The translations under genes and the position numbers were made by a program. Under the pieces are notes generated by a model. The model made no database searches. It was not told where the DNA came from and worked only from the letters and a program-made list of their open reading frames with translations. Source: Palsa-147 sp036513895 (GTDB lineage: Bacteria; Acidobacteriota; Terriglobia; Acidiferrales; UBA7541). From it: 64,000 bases of DNA. The DNA is taken from contig DATBYF010000055.1 of assembly GCA_036513895.1 (NCBI GenBank), positions 1-64,000 on the forward strand, read 5' to 3'. Position 1 is the stretch's first letter; the number at the start of each line of letters is the position of its first letter. Of this stretch, positions 8,741-17,929 are shown one piece after another.

Positions 8741-9604
8741 CTAATCGCCATCCCGTTCGCCGGCCACTTCAATCTCGTGATCGGCTTCAGCTCCGACCAG
8801 CAAAATGATACTGGCGACGTAAATCCACAGCATCAAGACGATGACTCCTCCAAGCGTTCCGTAGATCGCCGGGTAAGTCGAAAAATGCTTCACGTAGACG
8901 TTTAGGCCCATCGTTGCGGCCACCAACGTCAAGACAACGAATGCCGTGCCGGGAGAAAGCCAGCGCCACGTACGCCTCCCCGCTGGCAACAGAAAATTCA
9001 TCAGTTCCACTCCCACATACAGCAGCGCCAACATGACCATCCACCGTACGAGATCCCAAATCGCGCGCGATAAATTCCATTCCCGCAGCGACAGCGGCAT
9101 CATCCTGACTCCCCAGTGACCAAGCAACACAAGGCCGAAGCACGCCACTGCAAAAATCGCCGCGAGAAAAGTGGCGCCCGTAGCGATAACACGCTGCCGC
9201 CAGTAAGGCCGTGTATCGCGGCATCGATACGCGATGCTCAACGATTCCATCAGGCTCAAAAAACCCGACGACGCGCTCCATATGGCTGCCACTACACCAA
9301 ACGACAAGATGCTCTTCGATCCGCTCGCCAAACTCATAATGGTGGAGAATATGAAACGACGTGATTCATCCGGAAAGTAGTCAACGATCCAGGTTGCAAA
9401 CGACTTCCAAGCGGTCGTTGAGGGAAGCCACCCTACGACAACGGACAGCACCAGAAAGAATGGAAAAAGCGAGAGGGCGAAATAAAATGACATTTGCGCG
9501 GCCAAATCAAAGCAGTCGTCCTCTTGGATGTGATCCCAAATCCTCTTGAGTGCAGTGCGATCCACGCGCCACCTTTTCGTGTCCTGACGCCCACGCGCAT
9601 TCAT
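8741..9604 (-). CDS. YihY/BrkB-family inner membrane protein
   Basis: 287 residues from ATG 9604. The product has about six membrane helices and the family N-terminal signature in which an amphipathic segment (LAAQMSFYFALSLFPFFLVL) leads into helix 1. YihY/BrkB proteins were once called RNase BN, but that activity belongs to another protein; their function is unsettled, with transport suggested. The open frame extends to 9769, but the extra 55 residues look non-coding and M56 begins the conserved part. The stop abuts the GTG of the TamA-like gene, so the two are probably co-transcribed, tying this protein to an envelope-assembly operon. Confidence 0.85.
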   Translation of the reverse strand: MNARGRQDTKRWRVDRTALKRIWDHIQEDDCFDLAAQMSFYFALSLFPFFLVLSVVVGWLPSTTAWKSFATWIVDYFPDESRRFIFSTIMSLASGSKSILSFGVVAAIWSASSGFLSLMESLSIAYRCRDTRPYWRQRVIATGATFLAAIFAVACFGLVLLGHWGVRMMPLSLREWNLSRAIWDLVRWMVMLALLYVGVELMNFLLPAGRRTWRWLSPGTAFVVLTLVAATMGLNVYVKHFSTYPAIYGTLGGVIVLMLWIYVASIILLVGAEADHEIEVAGERDGD

Positions 9605-9941
9605 GTTTCCAGTCGCTCGTACCGCGGAGCCTAAATTCCTGAAGAGTTTACTAGCCGCCCCGGGAGGCAGCCATCCCCAAATCCCTGTACCACGGGGTTC
9701 CTCAGGGAGTAGACACTGGATGCGAGGCTTTCGATGCCCGTCTGAGAATTGACAATAAGCACGGGGCATACGGTCATGGGTAGTGATTTACTGCTCCGGT
9801 CGAACAGTGGGACTCTATCTCAGGGCACTTCTTTCAGCTGGGCTGTCGAATGCATTAGTTCTCTAACGCTCTCTTTTTTAATGGGATGTTCTGGCGGGAA
9901 TAACGCACGCCAAGCTGCGACGCGCAGACGCGAAACTTAGT
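9605..9941. other. Intergenic region, no gene
   Basis: 337 bases between the stop of the receiver gene and the start of the YihY-like gene, both on the minus strand. No convincing coding frame, tRNA or terminator hairpin is visible. It presumably carries the promoter of the YihY-TamA-TamB operon, but I could not pick out a clear -35/-10 pair. Confidence 0.4.
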
Positions 9942-10433
9942 TTACGATCGATAATTCGTGCTGTCGCGTATAACGGAAATCAGCTTTTCGGGCCTGATCG
10001 GCTTGGCGAGAATCTGAAAATGATGGCCCTGCTGGCGAGCCTTTTCGAGTAAGTCAACGGTCGCTGCTTGTCCCGAAAACAGGATGATTTTGCAATCGGG
10101 AACGACTTCTCGAATCTTGATTCCGACTTCGATGCCGTTCAGGCCGGGCATAATTACATCGCTGAGAACGATATCCGGCCGCAGGGTCTTGGAAATCTCA
10201 ACCGCAGATTCGCCATCGGATACAGCTGTAGCCTCGAACCCTTCTTGGTTGAGTATTTCCACGACGGTGTCCGCGATCATTGCTTCATCATCGATCACAA
10301 TAATTCTGATTTTGTCGTGGTGGCCCAAGCGCGGACGTTCATCGGGCGTGTGGGCCGGAGCTTTAGGAATCCATTTCGGATCACCAAATGAGGGGAGTAT
10401 AGGGACAGTTGCAGCTTGCCTTTCCACGATCAT
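9942..10433 (-). CDS. Single-domain response regulator (receiver only)
   Basis: 163 residues: about 40 residues of unstructured leader, then a complete CheY-like receiver. The acidic pocket is D48-D49, the phospho-acceptor is D92 in IVLSDVIMPGLNG, and the conserved switch Ser and Lys are in LFSGQ and LAKPIRP. There is no output domain, so it probably acts by protein contact or phosphotransfer. It lies 99 bases downstream of a histidine kinase on the same strand and is its likely partner. The start is uncertain because the leader is weakly conserved in character. Confidence 0.85.
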   Translation of the reverse strand: MIVERQAATVPILPSFGDPKWIPKAPAHTPDERPRLGHHDKIRIIVIDDEAMIADTVVEILNQEGFEATAVSDGESAVEISKTLRPDIVLSDVIMPGLNGIEVGIKIREVVPDCKIILFSGQAATVDLLEKARQQGHHFQILAKPIRPEKLISVIRDSTNYRS

Positions 10434-10532
10434 GAGAGCTCCCGACTTCGCGCCTCTTAAGCGAGGGCTAGGCGTCTGGCGAATCTGTGGCCTGGATCTG
10501 TGGCCTTATTGACGCGGAGGCCGAGACTTCGG

Positions 10533-12347
10533 TTACGTCAAATCTGTTGCAATCCTATCCTTCGAAGGCTGGTCTGGCAAGAATACTGAAAACGCTGTCC
10601 AAGTTTTGCCGGGTTGAACACTGCTGCGCAAATTTAGCAAGCCCTGATGCTTTTTTATCAAGCCTAGCGTCAGCCAAAGGCCCAAGCCGGTTCCAACATC
10701 CTTCTTGGTAGTATAGAACGGCTCGAAAATTCTCTTACGATTTTCGAGCGCGATGCCAGTTCCATTGTCCAGGAACGTGACGCGAACGCCCTGCCGGACA
10801 GAACCATTGCGAGTGCAGGATTTCGAAGCGCGAATGACAAGAGAACCGCCCTCCGACAGCGCCTCGATTGCATTGGAGGTCAAATTGGCAAAAATCTGCC
10901 GAATTTCGCCCGGGAATCCGAGGATCTTGATGTCGTCGCCGTATTCTGGTCGAAGCACAATTTTCTTGAAGCCAAGCTTTCGTGAGTAAAGCGCCAGAAC
11001 TTCTTTCAGTACCTCGGAAATGTTCACTTCAGAAGCTGAAGCGCTATCGCGATAAAATCCGAGCGTATTTTTGGTGATTTGAGCGATCCGGTCAAGCTCC
11101 TGGTCGGCCATCGTCAAATATTTTTGGACATTGACGGGCTGCTTTCGAGCTAAGTACACCAGGTTGGTTACCGCTTCCAAGGGATTATTTATCTCGTGGG
11201 CGATGCTTGCGGCCAAGCGTCCCGTGGCGGCGAGTTTTTCAGTCTGACGCAAAGCTTCCTCAGAGCGGCGCTGTTCGGTGACGTCCGTATTGGTGCCGAA
11301 CCAGCGGACAATGCTGCCGTGCGCATCGCGAACGGGCTTGGCCAGCGTCAGGAAGAGACGAGATTCGCCATCCACGCCACGTAAGGGAAAAATCATCTCA
11401 AATGGCTGACCCGTCGCGAGCGACGCCCGCCATCGCTTTTCAACTTCAGGCAAGATGGCCGGATCGTGGAATTGCTGCCAGCCTCGTTCGGCCATTTGCT
11501 GTGGCGAGGTTCCCGTATATTCATACCAACGATGGTTATACCAAACCAGGTGGCCGTCTGGCTCAGCCATCCACGCCAATTGAGGAATGGAATCCGCGAG
11601 AGTCCTGAATTGCCGCTCGCTTTCGTTCAGCGCCAAATCGCGCGTTTGGATTTCAAGTAGCATCTCATTGAATGCGCCGACCAGAAACGACACCTCGTCG
11701 TGAGTACCGGTTTCGGGAGCGCGAAGGCCGTAATTTCTTTCTCGTGATACGCGCCGCGCCACGTCAGCCAAGCTAAGAATCGGCTCAGAGAGAACTCGCT
11801 GAGAGATTCGCGCCAATATGAGCGCGGCGATCAGAGACGCGCCCATAGTCGCGAGAAGGATCAACCCGTAGCTTGTGAGACGGTCATACACCGCACTGAG
11901 GTCGGACCAGATGTACACGATACCGACGGGTTTGCCCTCAAACATTATCGTTTGCACCAAACCGTACCCGCCGCTTTTAAACCACGAATATTCCTTCTGA
12001 CTTGGAGCAAAAGGAGGCAACGGAATCGGCCGCGCAGGATTGTCACGCCAATAACCTGAGAAGAATTGTCCGTCGAGGCTGTAAATCCCCGCGTAAACGA
12101 TGCGCCGCGATGCGCGCAAAGCTGACAAGGTATTTTCGGCGGACGCCGAATCATGAAAGATTAAGGGAGAGACTTCGTTCGCGCCAATAATCTGCGCTTG
12201 GACGGAAGTGCTGTTGATCAGCCTGGTGCGGAAGCTAAGGAAGTCATAGCCAAAAAGCGCTATAGAAGCCAGAAGGAGCGCTCCAGCGCTTACCATCATG
12301 TTCATGACGATGAGCTTTTTCGAGAGCGAATCTCGGATCTTCATCAT
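10533..12347 (-). CDS. Membrane sensor histidine kinase, CHASE8-like/HAMP/PAS
   Basis: 604 residues. Order: membrane helix 1 (about 14-34), a periplasmic domain (about 38-150) resembling CHASE8 (ANEVSPLIFHDSASAENTLS, then a tyrosine-rich strand pattern), helix 2 (about 158-180), HAMP (about 180-233), PAS (about 243-360), HisKA with H384 in SIAHEINNP, and an HATPase domain with NAIEAL, DNGTGI and GTGLGLW. It is 16 bases after a YfiR-like gene. In Pseudomonas the periplasmic repressor YfiR controls YfiN, whose sensory part is also CHASE8-type, so I infer that this kinase is gated by its YfiR neighbour. The downstream receiver is the likely phosphate acceptor. Confidence 0.9.
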   Translation of the reverse strand: MMKIRDSLSKKLIVMNMMVSAGALLLASIALFGYDFLSFRTRLINSTSVQAQIIGANEVSPLIFHDSASAENTLSALRASRRIVYAGIYSLDGQFFSGYWRDNPARPIPLPPFAPSQKEYSWFKSGGYGLVQTIMFEGKPVGIVYIWSDLSAVYDRLTSYGLILLATMGASLIAALILARISQRVLSEPILSLADVARRVSRERNYGLRAPETGTHDEVSFLVGAFNEMLLEIQTRDLALNESERQFRTLADSIPQLAWMAEPDGHLVWYNHRWYEYTGTSPQQMAERGWQQFHDPAILPEVEKRWRASLATGQPFEMIFPLRGVDGESRLFLTLAKPVRDAHGSIVRWFGTNTDVTEQRRSEEALRQTEKLAATGRLAASIAHEINNPLEAVTNLVYLARKQPVNVQKYLTMADQELDRIAQITKNTLGFYRDSASASEVNISEVLKEVLALYSRKLGFKKIVLRPEYGDDIKILGFPGEIRQIFANLTSNAIEALSEGGSLVIRASKSCTRNGSVRQGVRVTFLDNGTGIALENRKRIFEPFYTTKKDVGTGLGLWLTLGLIKKHQGLLNLRSSVQPGKTWTAFSVFLPDQPSKDRIATDLT

Positions 12348-12363
12348 GGCTTCACTTTGCTGA

Positions 12364-12963
12364 TTACCTTTTTACCTGCGTAGCCACTTTCAATAGCTGA
12401 GAACTCAGCGTCAGGCCGCTTCTTTCTGCAGCGGCAAGATTTACTTCAAAGCGCACTTTGTTGTCCGTCAGTACAAACTGGATCATGCCACCGTCGGCCG
12501 TAAAACCGGGGGTGTCGCTGACTGTCAAAACGCCGGATTTTTCCACGGAATTTAGTATTTCCTTGATCCGAGGCGCCTCCGAATTGCTTATGAAAAGAAT
12601 CCGGCAATTGGCGGCTTCGCGTGAATTCGCAATTCGTCTTGCGGCGAGTTTACGATTCTGGATCGTCTCGCCAGCGAGTATCGAGTCGAGATAAGGGCCA
12701 AAAGGATCGCGGCCCAAGACGCATATCTGGAACAAGTCATCCTTGCTTGCTGTTGGGTTTGCTGTCGGCCAATCGACGAATTTTCCGAAGTTATACAAAT
12801 AAACAGCTTTCACCTGATATTCGAGCTTGGGTTGCTGAGCGTTGCCGAGAAGGGGGAATGCGAAAGATCCCAGAAACAGCGCAACGAACAGAATACGGCG
12901 TCGCCGAGCGACACTGGCTCTGCACGAGAACTGAGGAGAATTAGACCCCGACGAGGTGGTCAC
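12364..12963 (-). CDS. YfiR-family periplasmic protein (DUF4154)
   Basis: 199 residues from GTG 12963, with AAGGA about 12 bases upstream. A signal peptide (ILFVALFLGSFAFPLLGNAQ) precedes the family pattern AVYLYNFGKFVDWP, ICVLGRDPFG, NCRILFISNSE, then a glycine/valine-rich strand and FEVNLAAAERSGLTLSSQLL. Two Cys fit one of the YfiR disulphides. YfiR is a periplasmic regulator that represses an inner-membrane partner until released. The open frame runs back to 13110, but that extension is inside the TonB-receptor gene, whose stop ends at 12969, so the GTG is preferred. Translation is probably coupled. Confidence 0.85.
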   Translation of the reverse strand: MTTSSGSNSPQFSCRASVARRRRILFVALFLGSFAFPLLGNAQQPKLEYQVKAVYLYNFGKFVDWPTANPTASKDDLFQICVLGRDPFGPYLDSILAGETIQNRKLAARRIANSREAANCRILFISNSEAPRIKEILNSVEKSGVLTVSDTPGFTADGGMIQFVLTDNKVRFEVNLAAAERSGLTLSSQLLKVATQVKR

Positions 12964-12968
12964 AGCCG

Positions 12969-15011
12969 TCAGTTTCCTTCGCTTCTCCAGACGAGTTTCC
13001 CGTAAAAGCTTCTCTTGATAGCGACGTTCGGGCCGGGATCGTTGGCAAATTCGATATGAGATGGCTGTAATAAATTGCGGCCGACGGCGGAAACTTCCCA
13101 ATGATGCCAAAAGGTCAACGCGAGCCGTGCATCGCCCGTGGAATAGTCGGCTATGTGGATTCCGGGCAACGCGCTCACATATCTATAATCCAGGTCGAAC
13201 ATGACGCGTTTCGGTAAGTTGACCGACGACTGCACAAGCACCTGATGCTGCGGACTTGAACCGGCGATTATGGGCGAGGTGCCCACATCGGCTGACGTCG
13301 GGCTTTTCCTGAGAACCATGTGAAGGAAGGAATACGATCCACGAAGGGTAAAGAAACTGTAAGGCCGCCACTCCGGAGCAATTTCGCCTCCTGTCGTGGA
13401 ACCCAATAATCCGTTGCGAAACTGAGCGGGCAAAAGAAGGTGAGTCGGCGGAGGATTTGACTCAATAAATGGCGCGCCGGTTATTTCTTCGCTGAAGAGA
13501 TCGTGGTAGTCATTGAAGAAGGCGGCGAGGTCGACGTAAAGTTTTTTGGCGACTAGGACGCGGTACCCAGCCTCATACCCCATAAGCTTCTCCGATTGGA
13601 AGTCCGGATTAGCGTTAAATCGCGCGAAGTAGGGCAAGCCCGTCGGAGTGATTCCAATAAAGCCTGAAAGATAAAAGTCTCGTTCCGCGTCGGAAGGTGT
13701 GCGCACAGCGCGCGTCGCACCCAACCAGAGCGTTTGTTTGTCGCTCGGCGTCCAAAGCAGCCGAACACTTGGTTCGGGCTCGAGTCCCGTGTAGTTGGTG
13801 ACCAGGAGCTTCGTTCCAGCTTCCAGAACAAGTCGATTCGGTATCAGCGAAACATCGTCTTCCACAAATGCCGTATAGAGTTGATCAGTTCGATAGGCCG
13901 GGCTGAAATAGAGGCCCGGTGTGACTTCCAATTCGTGGCCACGGCTGGCGCGTCCGCCCAAACCCCACGACAAGTGATTGCGCGATCCAATGTGAAATCG
14001 CTCGAGAAAATCAACGTCAAAGGTGTTCCGGAGATCGCCAAAGTTTGGCTCGAGACGATTGGTTCGGTCGTAGTAGACCTGCAATTGAAGGTCGTCGCCC
14101 TCGCGAAAGGTCCTTGTCCAGCGCCCCAATACGTTTCCGCCGGAAAGAGCTTCATTTCCGGTGATGACTTGCTGATAAGGCGGGGAGTAGTTAACCTGCG
14201 TCACTGTTTCGCCTGCCCGCTCGTCGTAAATATCGCCCTGAAGCGTGAACGCGTCTCGGGAGCTCTTGTTCCAATCCACCCGGAATCCACCCTGCACAGC
14301 CGCCCAGCGGTCGTAGTCATTTCCATCCGAGTGAATCTCCGCCGAACGGTTAAAGGCCTTTTCGTACACGCGATACGAGAGCCCGTTTCCGTTATCTCCT
14401 CCGTAACGCACGCTGGCAAAACCCTGTTCCTCGTCTCCGCCTCCGGCGACCGCCAATACTCCTTGCGTGTCTTTACTACTCTTTGTGATGATGTTGATCA
14501 CGCCCTGAACCGCGTTGGGTCCCCAGACAGTGCCGCCCGGTCCTCGGATAACCTCGATACGATCGATATCTTCCATCACGGTGTCTTGCACTTCCCAATA
14601 GGTGCCCGTCAACAGGGTGCTATAGACGTTCCGGCCGTCGATTATGACGAGCACGGAACGTGATAGGCGGCTCCCAAAACCGCGTATTCCAATTGACCAT
14701 TTATTGCCATCAATGCGAGCGACTTCCACGCCGGGGGCTAGCCGCAGCGCCTCGGGTATGGAAGTGGCACCGGAGCGCCGAATGTCCTCCTGCGTGATTA
14801 CGAAAATAGCAGCGGCGGTCTTCCAGACTTGCTCCGGAGCCTTGGCCACACTGGTCACTTCTAGATTCGCCAACTGCTCAAGGCTAAGTTGTTTCAGTTG
14901 ATCTTCGGGGGCGGGGTTTTCCTGCGGCCTCGCGGCGGTCGCGACGAATCCGAGTGCGATGAAGAGCAGGAGGAATTTGCACGGTAACGATGTCGTGGGG
15001 TTGGGTCGCAC
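12969..15011 (-). CDS. TonB-dependent outer membrane receptor
   Basis: 680 residues from GTG 15011, which has an AGAGAGG site at good spacing and begins a clear signal peptide (CKFLLLFIALGFVATAARPQ). A plug domain follows (about 45-170: SIPEALRLAPGVEVARID, GIRGFG, VLVIIDGR, IDRIEVIRGPGGTVWGPNA, GVINIITKS), then a 22-strand-type barrel to the C-terminus. Such receptors import large or scarce ligands with TonB energy. The ligand is not evident; the resemblance is to vitamin-B12/colicin-type receptors. An upstream ATG at 15065 would add an unlikely leader. Its position directly before a YfiR-like gene and a kinase suggests the receptor takes part in signalling or is regulated by it. Confidence 0.9.
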   Translation of the reverse strand: MRPNPTTSLPCKFLLLFIALGFVATAARPQENPAPEDQLKQLSLEQLANLEVTSVAKAPEQVWKTAAAIFVITQEDIRRSGATSIPEALRLAPGVEVARIDGNKWSIGIRGFGSRLSRSVLVIIDGRNVYSTLLTGTYWEVQDTVMEDIDRIEVIRGPGGTVWGPNAVQGVINIITKSSKDTQGVLAVAGGGDEEQGFASVRYGGDNGNGLSYRVYEKAFNRSAEIHSDGNDYDRWAAVQGGFRVDWNKSSRDAFTLQGDIYDERAGETVTQVNYSPPYQQVITGNEALSGGNVLGRWTRTFREGDDLQLQVYYDRTNRLEPNFGDLRNTFDVDFLERFHIGSRNHLSWGLGGRASRGHELEVTPGLYFSPAYRTDQLYTAFVEDDVSLIPNRLVLEAGTKLLVTNYTGLEPEPSVRLLWTPSDKQTLWLGATRAVRTPSDAERDFYLSGFIGITPTGLPYFARFNANPDFQSEKLMGYEAGYRVLVAKKLYVDLAAFFNDYHDLFSEEITGAPFIESNPPPTHLLLPAQFRNGLLGSTTGGEIAPEWRPYSFFTLRGSYSFLHMVLRKSPTSADVGTSPIIAGSSPQHQVLVQSSVNLPKRVMFDLDYRYVSALPGIHIADYSTGDARLALTFWHHWEVSAVGRNLLQPSHIEFANDPGPNVAIKRSFYGKLVWRSEGN

Positions 15012-15127
15012 GCAAGCCTCTCTATTGAGTTCAAATTGCGAGCTGAGGACCGGGGCGCGCGGCAACGCCGCAACAACCGTTCCAATTCCGCAGCCGATTC
15101 ACGAACGATTCGCCTGAAAAAAACTTC

Positions 15128-17242
15128 TCAATCATTCAATGGACGCCGGTCAAGTAGAGCGCTCACAAAATTCAGCAACTCCTCGGACCGGGTGCTTCCC
15201 TTCATGATCCATTGGTCAACGACGCCAGCCGCTTCTCCTGGCAGATCCGCAACTCCGGAAAGCACGATGATGGGCACAGCAGGGTTGATCCGTTTCAGTT
15301 CGGATGCCACGACGGTGCCTTTCATTCCTGACATCCAGTAGTCGAGTATTACGGCACTCACCTTCTCCGTCTGGAAGAGCTTGATGCCCTCCTCTCCAGA
15401 GCGAGCCTGGATGACGCGGTGGCCGGCTGTCTCCAACAACAGCTTCCGCGGCAACAATCCCGCCACCTCGTCGTCGATGCACAAAATCGTGGCTGCCTTG
15501 CCGTTGGATTTCTCGCCGTTGGTGTGAGCACTCTCGAGTTCATCAGCGCACAAATCACCTTCACGTCGGTTCGCCGAATCAGGCACCGGTAGCACGGCGG
15601 TTACGGTGGTTCCCTTTTGGTCGGACGAAATATTAAACCGCCCGCCAAATTGGCGAATCCGTTCGCGCACACCGCGCAATCCGACACCGGAACTCTCGCC
15701 AGACGAGATTCTTGACTGGAGATCGCCAGGAATTCCTCTTCCCTGGTCGCTTACTTCCAAAGTAATTTCACCGGCGGAACGCGCGATCCTCACAAGCGCC
15801 GTCAGGCTTCCTGAATGCCGATGTACGTTTGTCAAAGTCTCCTGGACGATGCGGAAGAGCGACAGAGCGAGCTCGCGAGGCAATCGTTTACTGAATCCTG
15901 AATCTAACTCCGTTTGCACCGTGATTCGGCTTCGTTCGGCAAATCCTTCGACGTACCAGCGGACAGCCGACTCCAAGCCAACTTCATCCAAAAGGGGCGG
16001 GTGCAAAAGGTGAGACATGGTGCGAAGTTCTTGTGAGGCTTGTTCGACTAAGATGGCATTTTCATCCAAGGATTGTTGAGCGTACACGCTCAACTTGGTT
16101 CTTTCGTCAGCCAGCGTTGAAAAATTCATATTCATCGCGGCAAGCAACTGACCTACGCCATCGTGCAATTCGCGAGCAATCCGCCGTCGTTCCTCGTCCT
16201 GTGCGTGCAGAAGTTTTCCGGAGAGTTCTCTGAGTTCATGGGTGACATTCTCTAATTCCTGAGTACGTTCCGAGATTCGAGTTTCCAGCGTCTGGACCAG
16301 AGTTTGAAGTTTCCGCTCAGCTTCCTTGGTCTGAGTGATATCGATATTCACTTCCATGATGGATTCTAAATTTGATTCTGCGTCGCGCGTCAAGGCCCAC
16401 CGCGAAAGCACCGTAATGCGCTCTCCATCCTTGCGCGTGTGGACAAGCTCGCCTTGCCAGCGATCCTCGCGACGCAACCGCGACGTGATCGAATCGAGAG
16501 GCTCGGCGAATTTGGTCTGAAGCAGCGTGTGAACGATGCGGCCGAGTGCCTCTTCACGCGTCCAGCCGTACAACTCCTCTGCGCCTTTGTTCCAGTACGT
16601 AATTCGGCCTTTCTCTCCGAGCACAATCACCGCATTGAAACTGAAGTCCAAAAGCCGGGCCTGTTTTGCCAACTCGTCCTGCAAAATATTCCAAGCGGTG
16701 ACTTCCTTCCGTAGAGTCTCTTGGGCTTCACGCGGCTCGCTATCATCGCGAGAGTTGACTGCGAAACCGATCGGGGCGCTTCCTCTTTCGGCCGGCGAGA
16801 CTCCTGCTTTCTGCTTCAGAATTTCCTGACGATCAAGATTCTGATTATTGCCGTCGGAGGCCGATGGCGGGACGTAGGTCTCGTGACCAGCGATTTTCTC
16901 GATAGCTGCGCGAAGGTCAGTCGAGATCGTAAATTTGTCCAAGTAAGCGCGTGCGCCCGCACTCACCGCTTGCCGAACTAACTCCGGGGCGACGTGCTGG
17001 CTGATTACGACGATCTCCGCTTCGGGGACGACGCGTTTAATTTGCCGGATCGCCTCCAAACCGTTCATGCGCGGCATGCTGATGTCCATCACCACGACGT
17101 CTGGACGCAACGCCGTGGCTTTTTCTACGGCATCCAGGCCGTCAATCGCTTCGCCGCAAACTTTAAACGTTGGCTCGACTGCCAACACTGAACGGATGCC
17201 GCGCCGGATGAGTTCTTGATCATCAACCACCAAAATACGCAT
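15128..17242 (-). CDS. Hybrid histidine kinase with receiver domains at both ends
   Basis: 704 residues from ATG 17242. Order: NarL-like receiver (1-125, D7 D8 pocket, phospho-acceptor D53 in VVVMDISMP, but the usual Lys region reads LDKFT), linker, PAS (about 205-320), coiled segment, HisKA_3 (phospho-His H360 in ARELHDGVGQ), HATPase (about 460-560), and a second receiver (about 590-704; ILDYWMSGMKG, though the switch region is altered to IMKGS). There is no membrane helix, so it is cytoplasmic. HisKA_3 kinases usually drive NarL-type regulators; here a NarL-like receiver is fused to the kinase N-terminus and no HTH is present. It lies upstream of the TonB receptor on the same strand. The frame extends to 17335, but conserved sequence begins at M. 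Confidence 0.9.
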   Translation of the reverse strand: MRILVVDDQELIRRGIRSVLAVEPTFKVCGEAIDGLDAVEKATALRPDVVVMDISMPRMNGLEAIRQIKRVVPEAEIVVISQHVAPELVRQAVSAGARAYLDKFTISTDLRAAIEKIAGHETYVPPSASDGNNQNLDRQEILKQKAGVSPAERGSAPIGFAVNSRDDSEPREAQETLRKEVTAWNILQDELAKQARLLDFSFNAVIVLGEKGRITYWNKGAEELYGWTREEALGRIVHTLLQTKFAEPLDSITSRLRREDRWQGELVHTRKDGERITVLSRWALTRDAESNLESIMEVNIDITQTKEAERKLQTLVQTLETRISERTQELENVTHELRELSGKLLHAQDEERRRIARELHDGVGQLLAAMNMNFSTLADERTKLSVYAQQSLDENAILVEQASQELRTMSHLLHPPLLDEVGLESAVRWYVEGFAERSRITVQTELDSGFSKRLPRELALSLFRIVQETLTNVHRHSGSLTALVRIARSAGEITLEVSDQGRGIPGDLQSRISSGESSGVGLRGVRERIRQFGGRFNISSDQKGTTVTAVLPVPDSANRREGDLCADELESAHTNGEKSNGKAATILCIDDEVAGLLPRKLLLETAGHRVIQARSGEEGIKLFQTEKVSAVILDYWMSGMKGTVVASELKRINPAVPIIVLSGVADLPGEAAGVVDQWIMKGSTRSEELLNFVSALLDRRPLND

Positions 17243-17579
17243 CGTCCGCGGACTCCGAACTAACCCTGAATCGAGTGGTAAGGCTTTGCCGACTATTGAG
17301 GCTTCCCAAGCAAACGGGGCCCCAAGGTACACCAAGAGCTAAATGAAATCTCCGAATGATACTGGTAAGGCGCGGCGTGCCTAAATACAGAGTTCACTGT
17401 ATCCGGCGACAACTAGTTAACGTCGGGCGGACGCCCAAGTGCGAGTTCTAAGTAAGTTTACCGAGTGGGCCGGGTAATTCCCTGTATTTTCAGGCTTCAC
17501 TATTCGTGGTTGTCTAGGCCTCGCATGACGCTCGCATAAAGATGGTTCCAACACGGTCCGGACATACACCGAGGCGCTT
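17243..17579. other. Divergent intergenic region with possible operators
   Basis: 337 bases between the divergent hybrid kinase (-) and csbD-like gene (+). No gene is visible. It contains the palindrome AACTAGTT at 17411-17418 and an imperfect inverted repeat TTTACC-N9-GGGTAA at 17457-17477. AACTAGTTtA and TTACCG-type words recur upstream of the exopolysaccharide operon at 20074-20216, so a common regulator is conceivable, but this is inference from eye. Confidence 0.35.
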
Positions 17580-17855
17580 GTGAATTGGGATCAAATTGAA
17601 GGCAAATGGAAGCAGATGTCCGGGAAAGTCAAAGTGAAGTGGGGCAAGCTGACAGATAACGATATAGATGTTATTGCCGGCCGAGAAGAGCAACTGATCG
17701 GAAAAATTCAGGAGCGTTACGGTATCGCCAAGGAAGAGGCTCAGAAACAGGTGGAGGAATTCTCGAAAACTGTGAAATTCGACTCCGTGCCAGATGAAAC
17801 CGATTCTACTGCCACGGCTAAGGGACCTCGCGCGCGCGGTGTGGCCGGTCGCTGA
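17580..17855 (+). CDS. CsbD-family stress protein
   Basis: 91 residues from GTG 17580, with GAGGCG eight bases upstream. It has the whole CsbD pattern: MNWDQIEGKWKQMSGKVKVK, WGKLTDNDIDVIAGREEQLIG, IQERYGIAKEEAQKQVEEF. The CsbD core fills residues 1-66, and the remaining 25 form a short basic tail. CsbD proteins are small, hydrophilic, stress-induced (sigma-B dependent in Bacillus) and of unknown biochemical role. An ECF sigma factor follows 74 bases later on the same strand, which fits a stress module. Confidence 0.92.
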   Translation: MNWDQIEGKWKQMSGKVKVKWGKLTDNDIDVIAGREEQLIGKIQERYGIAKEEAQKQVEEFSKTVKFDSVPDETDSTATAKGPRARGVAGR

Positions 17856-17929
17856 AGAATTACTAAGTCGAATTTAGGAACGCAACGCGCTAGAAGAAAT
17901 TCAGGAATGCTGCGATCACAACGAGGTGC

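Noticed and set aside
9605..9769. N-terminal extension of the YihY-like protein
   Set aside because: The 55 extra residues are Arg/Pro-rich without family similarity; ATG 9604 begins the conserved sequence.
13734..14663. 309-codon plus-strand ORF antisense to the TonB receptor
   Set aside because: It mirrors the real receptor gene on the other strand, has no ribosome site and no recognisable domain; long antisense frames are common in GC-rich genes.
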